Shown here: positions 34,758-43,653 of the stretch, piece after piece
Numbering within the stretch: the stretch's first letter is position 1
How the letters are laid out: every line of letters starts with the position of its first letter
Assembly (NCBI GenBank): GCA_029268145.1
Contig: JAJUHA010000006.1
Coordinates: 37,203-101,202 of the forward strand
Direction of reading: 5' to 3'
Origin: Sphingomonadaceae bacterium
GTDB taxonomy: Bacteria; Pseudomonadota; Alphaproteobacteria; Sphingomonadales; Sphingomonadaceae
Length of the DNA: 64,000 bases
Translations under genes and position numbers: made by a program
The notes under the pieces: generated by a model
The model's database searches: none
Told to the model about the DNA's origin: nothing
The model's input: the letters and a program-made list of their open reading frames with translations, nothing else

Positions 34758-36055
34758 CGCTGGACGTGGAGGTCGATCGAGGGCGCTGCAGGGGCGCGGC
34801 CAGCCGAACGGCGCGGCGGATGAGGGCCCGCTTCTTCGCCGTGGTCCGGATAAGGGCCGAGCAATGGCAGCAGAATCGCGCCGGCGAGGAAGAGGACGGC
34901 CGATGCGAGAAAGGCGCTCTCGACGCCGGCCGCCGCCACCAGTCGGGCAAACAGGCTGGGTGCAAGGGCGCTTCCCGTTGCCAGCGCGCCGTAGAGAAGG
35001 CCATAAATCCGCCCACAGTGTGCGAGGCCGAAGTGGCGCGCGGTGAGGAAGGCCATGAGGTCGAGCTCGGCGCCGGCAGCAAGGCCGAGCCCGGCCGCAG
35101 CCGGGAACAGGCGCTCCGGCTCGGATGCGGATCCGAGCTGCCAGGCCGCGACCGCAGCGGCGGCGAGCAGGGCGGCGCCCACCCCCGGCGCCCACAGACG
35201 GTCGAGGAGCGCACCGGCGAGGATCCGGCCTGGCCGCATGGCGGCGCCGACGATCGAGGCAAGTGCTGCCGCCGTCCCGGCGCCAATGCCGCGGTCCGCC
35301 ATTGCGGGGACCAGGTTCACCAGCGTTCCGGACAGCGCGACATAGGTGGCCAGGATCGAGGAGCCGACCAGCCAGAAGCGGCCGTCCCGCACCGCCTCGC
35401 CGAGGGTCAGTCCCCCGTACGCAACGGCCGTGCCGGCCAGCCCGCCGGCTGCCGCGGGTGCGCGGTCGGACGGGTGCAGCCAGGCCGCAACGACGGGAAA
35501 GGCGGCGACGAGCGGCAGCAGCGCCAGCGCGCCGAGGGTGCCGCGCCAGCCCAGCTTCGGCTCCAGCGCGGCGACAAGCTGGGGCAGGAGGATGGCGGCG
35601 GCCGCAGTGCCGGCCAAGGCCAGCCCGAGCGCCAGCCCGCGCGCCTCGGCGAAGGCGCCGGCAATGACACGCGACCAGAGGACCGGACTGGTGCCCGCCC
35701 CGAGAATGGCAGTCAGCGCGAACCCCGCCCAGAAAGCGGGGAGCGAGCCGGCCGCAGCCGCGACGCCGAGGCCTGCGGCCACCCCGATGGTGGCGGGAAT
35801 CGCGATCCGGCGCGGGCCGAACCGGTCGAGACCCCAGCCCACGGCGGGTGCCATCAGCGCGCCAAGACCGGAACTGAAGGCGATGGCGACGAGGATGTCC
35901 GCCCGTGCCCAGCCGGTGTCGGCGGCGATCGCCGGCGCGAGAGGCCCGAGCGCGTAGAAGGGCAGCGCGATGGCCGAGAACCCCACTCCGGCCGCCGCCG
36001 CGAGGATCAGCCGCCAGCCGGCAGCAAGCTCGGCGCGGGTGCCCGGCTTCGCCAC
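34754..36055 (-). CDS. MFS transporter
   Basis: The 433-residue major facilitator protein has about 12 membrane helices (e.g. LILAAAAGVGFSAIALPFYALGPLA, ILGAGTSPVLWSRVIAGAF). The loop WGLDRFGPRRIAIPA between helices 2 and 3 is the MFS signature. It probably transports the pathway substrate or an intermediate across the inner membrane. The start is GTG 36055, just after the VOC stop; the frame extends further upstream but would overlap the VOC gene. It overlaps the marR start by 4 bp. Confidence 0.85.
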   Translation of the reverse strand: MAKPGTRAELAAGWRLILAAAAGVGFSAIALPFYALGPLAPAIAADTGWARADILVAIAFSSGLGALMAPAVGWGLDRFGPRRIAIPATIGVAAGLGVAAAAGSLPAFWAGFALTAILGAGTSPVLWSRVIAGAFAEARGLALGLALAGTAAAAILLPQLVAALEPKLGWRGTLGALALLPLVAAFPVVAAWLHPSDRAPAAAGGLAGTAVAYGGLTLGEAVRDGRFWLVGSSILATYVALSGTLVNLVPAMADRGIGAGTAAALASIVGAAMRPGRILAGALLDRLWAPGVGAALLAAAAVAAWQLGSASEPERLFPAAAGLGLAAGAELDLMAFLTARHFGLAHCGRIYGLLYGALATGSALAPSLFARLVAAAGVESAFLASAVLFLAGAILLPLLGPYPDHGEEAGPHPPRRSAGRAPAAPSIDLHVQR

Positions 36056-36059
36056 GCGC

Positions 36060-36608
36060 TCAGGCTTCCTCGACCAGCCGGCGCCCGTCCCATCGGGCGG
36101 CCATCCCGGCCACCCGCGCGTAGAGCTGGTGAAGGCTCGGATTGGCGCGGTAGATCTCGACCATGTGGCCAAGCGCTGCCCGGGTGTCGACATAGGCAGC
36201 GCCGCGCCCTTCTGCCGTCGTCAGCTCGGTCACCACGGGAAAGCCGGCTCCGACATAGTGGGCAACCATCGCCTCATGGTCTTCAGGGACGATCGCGACA
36301 TGGTGCAGGCCCTCGACTCCGGCCGGAAAGGCGTCCCGAAAGGCGGAGGGTGCGTCATCGTGCTGGGTGACGAGTTCGAGCTGGACCTGGCCCCACTGGG
36401 CATGGGCGACGCTGATCGCGAGCGCGGCCGGCGCGCCCCGGTAGCACACTTCGCCGAGCGCAATCCGCCGCCGGACCAGGAACGGGCCGAGACCGAACCG
36501 CTGGTGGAACCGGGCCACTGCGCGATCGAGGTCGGCGACATGGTAGGCAAGCTGCACCACCCGCTGCCGCCCGGGCGTGCTTGTCGGCAGGGACGGCGCC
36601 ATTTCCAT
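36060..36608 (-). CDS. VOC-superfamily (glyoxalase/bleomycin-resistance-type) protein
   Basis: The 182-residue VOC protein has two beta-alpha-beta-beta-beta modules (VVQLAYHVADLDRAVARFHQRFG and GLHHVAIVPEDHEAMVAHYVG). Metal ligands are suggested by His in LAYHV, Glu in QLELVTQ, His in LHHVA and Glu in GHMVEIY. The superfamily includes epimerases, glyoxalases and extradiol dioxygenases; the reaction here is unknown. ATG 36608 (or 36602) lies inside or beside operator B and about 9 bp from the -10 box, so the mRNA may be leaderless. It is first in the VOC-MFS-marR operon. Confidence 0.82.
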   Translation of the reverse strand: MEMAPSLPTSTPGRQRVVQLAYHVADLDRAVARFHQRFGLGPFLVRRRIALGEVCYRGAPAALAISVAHAQWGQVQLELVTQHDDAPSAFRDAFPAGVEGLHHVAIVPEDHEAMVAHYVGAGFPVVTELTTAEGRGAAYVDTRAALGHMVEIYRANPSLHQLYARVAGMAARWDGRRLVEEA

Positions 36609-36646
36609 CGGTTTCGATGCTTGAGAAGCTGGCTCCGGCCTGTCAA
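36605..36646 (-). promoter_or_regulatory. Operator B and promoter of the VOC-MFS-marR operon
   Basis: On the minus strand TTGACA (36646-36641) is followed after 18 bp by AAGCAT (36622-36617). The palindrome CCATCGGTTTCGATGC (36605-36620; perfect CATCG/CGATG arms) overlaps the -10 and the predicted start point. This would allow the MarR product to repress its own operon. The divergent amidohydrolase at 36682 may share the control. Confidence 0.62.
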
Positions 36647-36681
36647 GACGGAGGGGTCGGAAGGCGGATCCGGGGAGGGTC

Positions 36682-37728
36682 ATGGCGCTCGCGGACGCAG
36701 GCGTGATCGACTGCCACGCCCATGTGGTGCTGGAGGCGAGCTTCGGCACGGCCGGCGCCTTCGGCCCCGAGCTCGCCGTCTCTTCGGATGGGCAGCCGCT
36801 GTTCCGTGTCGGGGCGTATCGGCTGCACGGTGTGCGCTACCGCGGCAGCCCCTTCATGGACGTGGGCCTGAGGCTTGCGGCAATGGACCGGGCGGGCATC
36901 GACTGGCAGCTGCTCTCGCCCAATCCCCTCACCTATCTCCACTGGATTCCGTCCGCCGAGGCGATCGCCTTCTGCCGGAGCCACAATGCAGCGCTTGCCG
37001 ATCTCGTGCAGCCGCACGCCGACCGGCTGGGGGCGCTCGCTGCGCTCCCCATGCAGGACGTGCCGGCGGCGATCGACCTTCTCCACGAAGCCGTCACCGG
37101 GCTCGGAATGTTCGGAGCCGCCATCGGCACCGGCTTTCCGCTGGGGCTCGATTCGCCGGCGCTCGACCCTTTCTACGAGGCGCTGACCGCGCTCGACGTG
37201 CCGCTCTTCCTGCACCCGGGGCCGGAGGGCATCGATGGCCCGCCCGGCAACCCGATGCTGGCCCGTTACGAGCTCGACATCCTCGCCGGCTTCATGGCGC
37301 AGGAAACGCTCGCGGTGGCCACGCTTGCCTTTGGCGGCGTGCTTCACCGACACCCAGCTCTCGACATCTGGGTAAGCCACGGCGGGGGCGCGACCGGCTT
37401 CCTCTGGGGCCGGCTCACGCAGGCGGCGCGCAAGCGCCCCTGGGTGCCCGAGGCCCTCCGCGCCGAGGGTGCGCTCGAGGAGACGCTGTCCCGGCTGTGG
37501 TACGACACCCATCTGCACGACGAAGCGGCGCTGGCCCTGCTGGCCGCGCGGGTCGGGACCGGGCGGCTCGTCGTCGGAACCAACTTCGCCGGCTGGGACG
37601 CGCCCGCCGCGTGGGCGCCACCAGCCATTGCGGCGCCCTTCGCCGACAATGCCCGGCGCCTGCTGCGCGCCGGGACGCGGGGATCAGGGCCGCATGCGCA
37701 GGGTGCTGCAGACATCAGGCCCGGGTGA
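36682..37728 (+). CDS. Amidohydrolase-family protein, ACMSD-like
   Basis: The 348-residue TIM-barrel metal-dependent hydrolase or decarboxylase is of the amidohydrolase-2 group. The N-terminal metal motif is IDCHAHVV; His ligands may be in LFLHPGP and WVSHGGGATGF. The C-terminal motif that usually carries a catalytic Asp (GTDYP) reads VVGTNFAGWD, so the Asp position is Asn. Relatives decarboxylate or hydrate aromatic acids; the substrate is unknown. It is preceded by GGGGAGGG. It overlaps the converging SDR stop by 14 bp. Confidence 0.82.
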   Translation: MALADAGVIDCHAHVVLEASFGTAGAFGPELAVSSDGQPLFRVGAYRLHGVRYRGSPFMDVGLRLAAMDRAGIDWQLLSPNPLTYLHWIPSAEAIAFCRSHNAALADLVQPHADRLGALAALPMQDVPAAIDLLHEAVTGLGMFGAAIGTGFPLGLDSPALDPFYEALTALDVPLFLHPGPEGIDGPPGNPMLARYELDILAGFMAQETLAVATLAFGGVLHRHPALDIWVSHGGGATGFLWGRLTQAARKRPWVPEALRAEGALEETLSRLWYDTHLHDEAALALLAARVGTGRLVVGTNFAGWDAPAAWAPPAIAAPFADNARRLLRAGTRGSGPHAQGAADIRPG

Positions 37729-38470
37729 CGCCGAGTCCGAGGCCGCCATCGACATCGAGGACAGCACCGGTCACCCACGGGGCAGTGAGGAGATAAGTCA
37801 TCGCTGCTGCCACATCCTCGCCGGTTCCGCGCCGGTCGATCGCCTGCATCGGCAGCATCGCCAGCTGCCGGGCCCTTGCCTCGTCGACGGTCATCAGGCC
37901 GGCGCGGACGTTGATCTCGGTCGCGACTCCGCCGGGCACCACGCAGTTGACGCGGATTCCGCGCCCGCCCAGCTCGGCGGCCAGCACCTTCGTCAGCGTC
38001 TGCACTGCGGCCTTGGTCGCGGCATAGGGGGAGGCGCCGGGAAAGGCCCGGCGGGTGTGGCTGGAGCCGACGAAGAGGACGCTGCCTCGGGTCGCCGCCA
38101 GATGGGGCACGGCAAGCCCGGTCAGCAACATTGCGCCCACGACATTGGCGTGGAACAGGGCGAGGACGGCGGCCTCGTCGAGTGTCTCGATGGGCCCGCG
38201 GAGCATGTTCCCGGCAATGTTGACAAGGCCGTCGAGCCGCCCGGCGTGTGCGAGCGCCGCCTTGATCATCGCGTCCCGATCGGCAGCCACCGTCACGTCG
38301 CCCGCGACGAAGGCCGCGCCGATTTCCCGGGCGACTGCCTCGACCCGGGCTTGTCGACGGCCCGTGATGGTGACGCGTGCGCCGCGGGCTGCGAAATGGC
38401 GCGCGGCGGCTTCGCCCAGACCCGAGCCACCGCCGGTCACCAGCACACCGAGGCCTGCGAGCCCGGTCAT
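37715..38470 (-). CDS. Short-chain dehydrogenase/reductase
   Basis: The 251-residue Rossmann enzyme has the cofactor loop VTGGGSGLGEAAARHFAARG, the NAG motif as NIAGNM, the catalytic Ser in VGSSHT and the catalytic Tyr/Lys in SPYAATKAA. Arg residues after the second strand (GRRQAR) hint at NADP preference. It is last in the long amidohydrolase-P450-P450-SDR-ThuA-SDR operon and overlaps the ThuA stop by 4 bp. Confidence 0.9.
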   Translation of the reverse strand: MTGLAGLGVLVTGGGSGLGEAAARHFAARGARVTITGRRQARVEAVAREIGAAFVAGDVTVAADRDAMIKAALAHAGRLDGLVNIAGNMLRGPIETLDEAAVLALFHANVVGAMLLTGLAVPHLAATRGSVLFVGSSHTRRAFPGASPYAATKAAVQTLTKVLAAELGGRGIRVNCVVPGGVATEINVRAGLMTVDEARARQLAMLPMQAIDRRGTGEDVAAAMTYLLTAPWVTGAVLDVDGGLGLGVTRA

Positions 38471-39141
38471 GCGGCACACCAGCGAAGCAGGCCGAGAAGC
38501 AGCGCGGCGTGGCTCGGTGCAGCGAGTGACGCAGCGTCATGGCCAAGCGCATCGACGGCAACGCGCCCTGCACCAACCCTGCGCCTCCAGACCACCGGCT
38601 GGGCCGGCGGGTCACCCCCCGCCCCGGCATGGGCGAGGATCTCGCAGTCGATGCCCGGATCGAGCCCATGATAGCATTCGTCGACCAGCGCAAACGGGGC
38701 CGCCGAGCCCGACAGCGCTGCTCCAGCAGCGGTGGGCGCAACGGTCACCTCCCCCAGGGGCGGGTGGTGCGAGCGGCCCCATGTCCAGCCACCGCCAAGC
38801 AGCTCCTTCCACCTGGGCTCGCGGTCCCAGCAGATCGTCGCGGTGTGAATGGCGAGCAGGCCCCCGCCGAGCGCGACGTGGCGCGCCATCGCGTTCATGG
38901 CGCCTGGCGGCAGATCTCGCGCATGGGCGACGCGGTGCGGGGCATATTTCGGATGCTGCGACATCGACCACCACAGGGCGTTGACGACAAGGAGGTCCTG
39001 CGATCGGAGCTGGGCGAGAGCAGGCTCCACCTCGCCATACAGGATGCTCGCGAGGCCGGCGCGGTCCGCCAGGTTGGAAAGCGCTGCCCCGGTCTCCGCG
39101 AAGGGGTGCGCATAGCCCCCGGCCAGGATGATCGCCTTCAC
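38467..39141 (-). CDS. ThuA-like domain protein
   Basis: The 224-residue protein has the class-I glutamine-amidotransferase-like fold of the ThuA family. VKAIILAGGYAHPFAETGAAL is at the N-terminus, DLLVVNALWWS is a core strand, and GGGLLAIHTATICWDREPRWKELLGG contains the usual ThuA core (GGGLLAIH). WGRSHHPPLGEVTVAP and FALVDECYHGLDP follow. ThuA proteins act in sugar and polyol metabolism; one in a P450/SDR operon is unusual. The start is GTG 39141, overlapping the SDR stop (GTGA). Confidence 0.85.
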   Translation of the reverse strand: MKAIILAGGYAHPFAETGAALSNLADRAGLASILYGEVEPALAQLRSQDLLVVNALWWSMSQHPKYAPHRVAHARDLPPGAMNAMARHVALGGGLLAIHTATICWDREPRWKELLGGGWTWGRSHHPPLGEVTVAPTAAGAALSGSAAPFALVDECYHGLDPGIDCEILAHAGAGGDPPAQPVVWRRRVGAGRVAVDALGHDAASLAAPSHAALLLGLLRWCAA

Positions 39142-39887
39142 GCCCGGGGGAGGTTGGCGAGCACCGCGTGACGGACGCCGCCGTCCACCACCAGATCCTC
39201 GCCGTTCACATAGGCCGCGGCGGGCGAGTCGAGCCAGGCGACCGCCTCGGCGATGTCTTCGGGGGTGCCGAGCCGCCGCATCGGCACGCCTCCTTCGCGC
39301 ACCGCGCGCACCCGCGGGTCGGCATAGATGGGCGCGGACATGCCGCCGTCGATGAAGCCCGGCGCCACGCTGTTGAAGCGCAAGCCATGACCGCCATACT
39401 CGAGCGCATACTGGCGCATCAGCATGAGGAGTGCCGCCTTGGTAGCCGGATAGGCACCTGCACCGGGTCCCGGCGAATAGGCGTTGATCGAGGTGATCGC
39501 CACCACATGGCCGCTGCCGCGCGGCAGCATCCGGGAGACGGCCGCGCGCGTCACCCACTGGGCACCCAGGAGGTTGACGGCGACGACTGCGGCGAAATCG
39601 GCGGGAGGCTGCTCGGCCAGCAGGCCGAAGCGGACGATCCCTGCATTGGCGACCACCAGATCGGGAACCGGGTCGAGCCGGTCGAACAGGGCCTCGACCG
39701 CGGCCTGGTCGGTCACGTCAATGGCATGCCCGACGAGCCCGGAGTGCAGGCTGCGGGCTGCGGCGAGCCCCGCCGGGTCGCGGTCGAGGAGAAGCACGCG
39801 GTAGTCGCCCCGACCCAGCCGGCTGGCGATGGCGAGCCCGATGCCGGCCGCGCCACCCGTCACGAGCGCCGTGCGGCGGGGCATCAT
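39138..39887 (-). CDS. Short-chain dehydrogenase/reductase
   Basis: The 249-residue SDR has the cofactor loop VTGGAAGIGLAIASRLG, an Asp at the end of strand 2 (LLDRDPAG) suggesting NAD, the NAG motif in VVANAGIV, the catalytic Ser in ITSINAYSPG and Tyr/Lys in AYPATKAAL. It sits between the P450 and the ThuA gene with 4-bp overlaps on both sides, so it probably oxidises an alcohol made by the P450s. Confidence 0.91.
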   Translation of the reverse strand: MMPRRTALVTGGAAGIGLAIASRLGRGDYRVLLLDRDPAGLAAARSLHSGLVGHAIDVTDQAAVEALFDRLDPVPDLVVANAGIVRFGLLAEQPPADFAAVVAVNLLGAQWVTRAAVSRMLPRGSGHVVAITSINAYSPGPGAGAYPATKAALLMLMRQYALEYGGHGLRFNSVAPGFIDGGMSAPIYADPRVRAVREGGVPMRRLGTPEDIAEAVAWLDSPAAAYVNGEDLVVDGGVRHAVLANLPRA

Positions 39888-41068
39888 TGCGCCTTCACGA
39901 GTCGCACCGGGTAGCGGCCCCAGTTGGGCCGGCTGGTGCGCGGATCCGCCGTAGGCGGATCGTCGGGATCGGGCGCTGCCCCGAGGGCGAACAGACGCGC
40001 GACCAGCATCGGCACGATCCCGAGGTTGACGGAGTTCGCGGGAATGCCCGGGCGGGCCAGCGTGCCGCCGTCGAGCTCACGACCCAGACAGCTGTGGACA
40101 CCGACTCCGAAGCTGAGCCCGGACGGGAGCACGCCTTCGGGCAGGGCACGATCGGGGATGAAGCGATCGGCTTCGTCGCCGAAGACGGTGCGGTCGCGGT
40201 TGGCGGCGTGGAGGTCGAGCACGAGGCGGGCGCCGGACGGAAGCGTTGCAAGACCGGGAAGCGAAAGCGGGGCAACGAGGGTGCGCCAAGCTTCGGGACT
40301 CGCCGGGTGCAGCCGGAGACTTTCATGCACCGCCCTCTGCACGAACAGCGGCTCGGCGAGCCGCTCCTGTCGGTCGGCCGCGTCTCCGGCCCAGTGCCAC
40401 AGCTCGTGAAAGGCGTGGACGGTCGCGTTCGCGGTCGAGTGGGCGCCTGCCTGCATGTAGAAGGCCATCTCTCGGGCGAGGGTTGCCGGGTCGAGCGGGA
40501 GCTCGCTCTCGGCTGCAACGATCACCGAGAGCACGTCGCGCGGCAGCGCCTCGGCGCCTCGGGCGTGGAGGATGGCTTTCCGACGGTCACGGGAAGGCGC
40601 GAGGAAGCGCGTCTCGAAGGCCGCGAGGGCAGATCGTACACGCGCGACGATGGCATCGCGATCGCCAGTGGCATGGACAAGCGTCGCGCCCTCGCTGAAC
40701 AGCTTGACGATGGCAAGCAGGGCCCCGGTTTCTTCGTCGTTGTTCTCGGGCCGGTCGATCCCAGCGAAATCGGCGGTGAGGTTGACGGTCGCGCGGTAAC
40801 CGAGGTCGACAAGATCGCCGCCGCCCGCTGCCAGGAAGGGGGTCAGTGTCGTCTCGAGCGTGGCCGGATAGACCTCCCGTGCATAGTGGCGCAGGAAGTC
40901 GCGGCGGAACACGCGGACCTCGACCGCCCGGCGCGCGGCATGCTCCGCGCCGTGGAGGGTGAGGAGCGTGCCTTCCATCACGACGGCGCCCTCGTCGTAG
41001 AGCGCCTGCCTCGCCTCCGGGGCGCGCAGCACGGCTTCGCAGGCGCGATAGCCCTCGAGGCGGACCAC
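39884..41068 (-). CDS. Cytochrome P450 (second of tandem pair)
   Basis: The 394-residue soluble bacterial P450 has an I-helix AGAHSTANA (threonine for oxygen activation), ExxR as ESLR, and the haem loop FGVGVHSCLGRE with the ligand Cys. The N-terminus is short (VVRLEGYRACEAVLR), starting at GTG 41068. It is about 40% similar by eye to its neighbour over HGxxHxARRxVExRVFR and DLVDLGYR...NLT.DFAGIDRPE, so the two arose by duplication. No ferredoxin gene lies beside them. Confidence 0.92.
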   Translation of the reverse strand: MVRLEGYRACEAVLRAPEARQALYDEGAVVMEGTLLTLHGAEHAARRAVEVRVFRRDFLRHYAREVYPATLETTLTPFLAAGGGDLVDLGYRATVNLTADFAGIDRPENNDEETGALLAIVKLFSEGATLVHATGDRDAIVARVRSALAAFETRFLAPSRDRRKAILHARGAEALPRDVLSVIVAAESELPLDPATLAREMAFYMQAGAHSTANATVHAFHELWHWAGDAADRQERLAEPLFVQRAVHESLRLHPASPEAWRTLVAPLSLPGLATLPSGARLVLDLHAANRDRTVFGDEADRFIPDRALPEGVLPSGLSFGVGVHSCLGRELDGGTLARPGIPANSVNLGIVPMLVARLFALGAAPDPDDPPTADPRTSRPNWGRYPVRLVKAQ

Positions 41069-41073
41069 AGCCG

Positions 41074-42288
41074 TCAGAGCAGCGCCTCCGCTGGCCGGAA
41101 CAGCACCGGGTAGCGCGCAAACGTGATGCGGGTGACCCGGTCGTCGCGCACCGGAGGATCCTCGGGATCGGGGCGAAGGCCCGCGCGCAGCAGCGCCACA
41201 ACGATGAGCGGCACCACGCCGAACTGGTGGGTGGCCGGGTCGCTGCCCGGCCGTGGCTCGACTCCGATCGCGAGGTTCCGGCCGAGGCAGGCGTGCATAC
41301 CGTGCCCCATCGAAAGACCATAGGGAAGAACACCCTGTGCCAGCTTCCGGTCGGGGTCGAAACGGTCCGGCGAGGCTCCGAACAGCGCGGGGTCACGGTT
41401 GGCGGCCGCCAGGTCGATTTCCACGTCCTCGCCCGCCGCCAACCGAATGCCGTCGGCGAGGGTCACGACGGCGAGCGCGCGCCGCCGCGCGACCGGGCTC
41501 GAGGGGTGCAGGCGCACACTCTCGAAGACGCAGCGCTGGACGAGGAAGGGATCGGACCTGAGCCGCTCGGCACGCCGCGGGTCTCCGTCCACCCAGGCGA
41601 GGATCTCGTTGATCGCGTGGGCGAGCGAGTGGATCGTGGTGTGGGCGCCGGCGAGCATGTAGAAGATCCCCTCTTGGACGAACTGGGCCTCGGTCATTCC
41701 GAGGTCGGTTGCGCCCTCGACCAAGGCCATCAGCACGTCGGCGGGAAGCGTGGCGCGGTCGCGCCTGCCTGCCGCGACGTCGGCGAGCAGCGCCCGGCGC
41801 CGCGCCAGCGACGGCTGGAGAAAGCGGGCGTCGAACGCGCTCATAGCGGTCGCGATTCGGGCCTGCTTGGCCGCGACGTCCTCGGGACGCGACTGGCCAA
41901 GCGCTGGCGCCAGGCTGAATTCCCTGAGGAGACGCAGAAGTTCGCCGGTTTCCGAGGCGCTTCGCTCCGGCCGATCGATCCCGGCGAAGTCGACGGTCAG
42001 GTTCAGCATGATCCGGTAACCGAGATCGACGAGATCGCCCCGGCCGACAGCGAGGAAGGGAGCGATGGTCTCGGCAAGCGTCCGCGGCAGAACCTCCTTT
42101 TCGTAGCGGAGGAAGATGTCCTTGCGGAAGACCCGCGATTCGACCGTCCGCCGGGCCTTGTGCCGCTCGCCATGAAGGTTGACGAGCACATCCGACATCA
42201 GGATCGCGGCTGCATCGTAAAGCGATTGGCGAAGTTCTGGCTGGCGCAGGGCGTGGATGCAGCCGGCGTGGGTTGCGACCCGGTGCAT
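41074..42288 (-). CDS. Cytochrome P450 (first of tandem pair)
   Basis: The 404-residue P450 has an I-helix AGAHTTIHS, ExxR as ESVR, and the haem loop MGHGMHACLGRN, where the usual first Phe of FxxGxxxC is Met. The upstream segment LVDLGYRIMLNLTVDFAGIDRPE is shared with the second P450. Translation begins at ATG 42288, 3 bp after the amidohydrolase stop. The pair probably hydroxylates the substrate or successive intermediates; redox partners must be encoded elsewhere. Confidence 0.92.
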   Translation of the reverse strand: MHRVATHAGCIHALRQPELRQSLYDAAAILMSDVLVNLHGERHKARRTVESRVFRKDIFLRYEKEVLPRTLAETIAPFLAVGRGDLVDLGYRIMLNLTVDFAGIDRPERSASETGELLRLLREFSLAPALGQSRPEDVAAKQARIATAMSAFDARFLQPSLARRRALLADVAAGRRDRATLPADVLMALVEGATDLGMTEAQFVQEGIFYMLAGAHTTIHSLAHAINEILAWVDGDPRRAERLRSDPFLVQRCVFESVRLHPSSPVARRRALAVVTLADGIRLAAGEDVEIDLAAANRDPALFGASPDRFDPDRKLAQGVLPYGLSMGHGMHACLGRNLAIGVEPRPGSDPATHQFGVVPLIVVALLRAGLRPDPEDPPVRDDRVTRITFARYPVLFRPAEALL

Positions 42289-42291
42289 GGC

Positions 42292-43632
42292 TCACCGCTC
42301 CGGCGGGCGGCGCACTGCAGCGCGGGTCGCAGCGAAGGTCGAGTAGGTCGCCACGCGCCACGAGGGCAGCGGACCGCGCTCGGGCAGCGGTGTTTCGAGG
42401 TCGACCGGCCGGCCGCCTTTCCAGACCCCGCGCAGCGCCTCGGGCCGACCGAGAAGTGTCACGTCCTCGGTGGGGTCGCCGTCGACGAGCAGGATGTCTG
42501 CGAGCCGACCGGCCTCCAGCGTTCCAACTTCGCCCTCGAGGCGGACGGCGCGGGCGCCCTCGCGGGTGGCCGCGATCAACGCCTGGGCCGGGGAGAGGCC
42601 GATGTCATCGACCATCACCTTGAGCTCGCGCCAGTGCCACTCGCCATAGGGCGTGATCGAAAAGCCGCTTTCGGTGCCGCACAGCAACGGCACGCCAGCG
42701 TCGAACGCGCGCTTCAGGGCGACGCTCGAGGCGGCGATCTCCTCCCGGAACATCGTCTGGAGGGCCGGGCTCGCACCGACCCGGTCGCCGTGGTCGGCGA
42801 GCACCGCCTGGAAGGTCAGGGTCGGCACCAGCGGCACCCCGGCCGCGACCACCGCCTCGAGCGCGTCCTCGTCCATGTGGGTGGCGTGGAGGATCATGTC
42901 GAACCCGGCGCGTGCGGCATCGCGCGTGCTCGAGGCGTTGCGGCAGTGGCCGACCACCGGGATCCCCAGATCGTGCGCGGTCATGACGACCGTCCTCAGT
43001 TCCTCGAGGTTCCAGACCTGGATCTCGCCCTCGTGCCGCTGGCGTGGGATGATCCCGGTGACGTGCACCTTGATCCAGTCCACTCCTCGCTTGGCCTGGC
43101 GGCGCACCTCGGTCACGATCTCGTCCATCGTGCGGGTGACGCGGAGATAGCCGATCGCGCCTTCGTCCGGGACCAGCAGCCCGGCGGTGCCGCCGACCGA
43201 AGTGAAAAGCGCGTTGCCGCCGCAGGCCAGCCGCGGTCCCTCGACGAGACCGGCCTCGATCGCGTCGCGCACGTCGAGCGAGACTTCGAAGATGGTGTCG
43301 GCGTCGAAGCAGCTTGTCACTCCGGCACGCAACAGCTTGCGCACGTTGTGCGCCGCAACGATCGCGGCCAGCCCCTCGCGGCGGTGGAAAAACAGCTCGT
43401 CGTTCGAGTGGGGCTCGTCGAAGCTGATGTGGCAGTGGGCGTCGATGAGGCCGGGCATGACCGTGCCGCCGCGCGCATCGATCCGGATCGCGTCATTGGC
43501 CGCGGCAAAGGCTTCGGCTTCGGCACCGATCGCGCGGATTCGCTCATCGAAGGCGATCGCGGCAGGCACCCGCGTGCCCGACACGGCATCGAAGAGATGG
43601 CCGCCAGTCACGAGGAACGCCCGCGAGCCCAT
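42292..43632 (-). CDS. Amidohydrolase family protein, imidazolonepropionase-like
   Basis: The 446-residue metal-dependent hydrolase has the metal motif PGLIDAHCHISFDEP, a probable carboxylated Lys in DWIKVHVTG, and His ligands in VVGHCRNAS and ILHATHMDED. The last motif, normally GTDSG, reads CGTESGFSITPYGEWHWREL (Asp to Glu). A composite beta-sandwich is formed by both termini (FLVTGGHLFDAVSGTR, LADILLVDGDPTEDV). It is first in the amidohydrolase-P450 operon. ATG 43632 is preceded by GGGAGGTGAG. Confidence 0.88.
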   Translation of the reverse strand: MGSRAFLVTGGHLFDAVSGTRVPAAIAFDERIRAIGAEAEAFAAANDAIRIDARGGTVMPGLIDAHCHISFDEPHSNDELFFHRREGLAAIVAAHNVRKLLRAGVTSCFDADTIFEVSLDVRDAIEAGLVEGPRLACGGNALFTSVGGTAGLLVPDEGAIGYLRVTRTMDEIVTEVRRQAKRGVDWIKVHVTGIIPRQRHEGEIQVWNLEELRTVVMTAHDLGIPVVGHCRNASSTRDAARAGFDMILHATHMDEDALEAVVAAGVPLVPTLTFQAVLADHGDRVGASPALQTMFREEIAASSVALKRAFDAGVPLLCGTESGFSITPYGEWHWRELKVMVDDIGLSPAQALIAATREGARAVRLEGEVGTLEAGRLADILLVDGDPTEDVTLLGRPEALRGVWKGGRPVDLETPLPERGPLPSWRVATYSTFAATRAAVRRPPER

Positions 43633-43653
43633 CGCTGTCTCACCTCCCGAATT

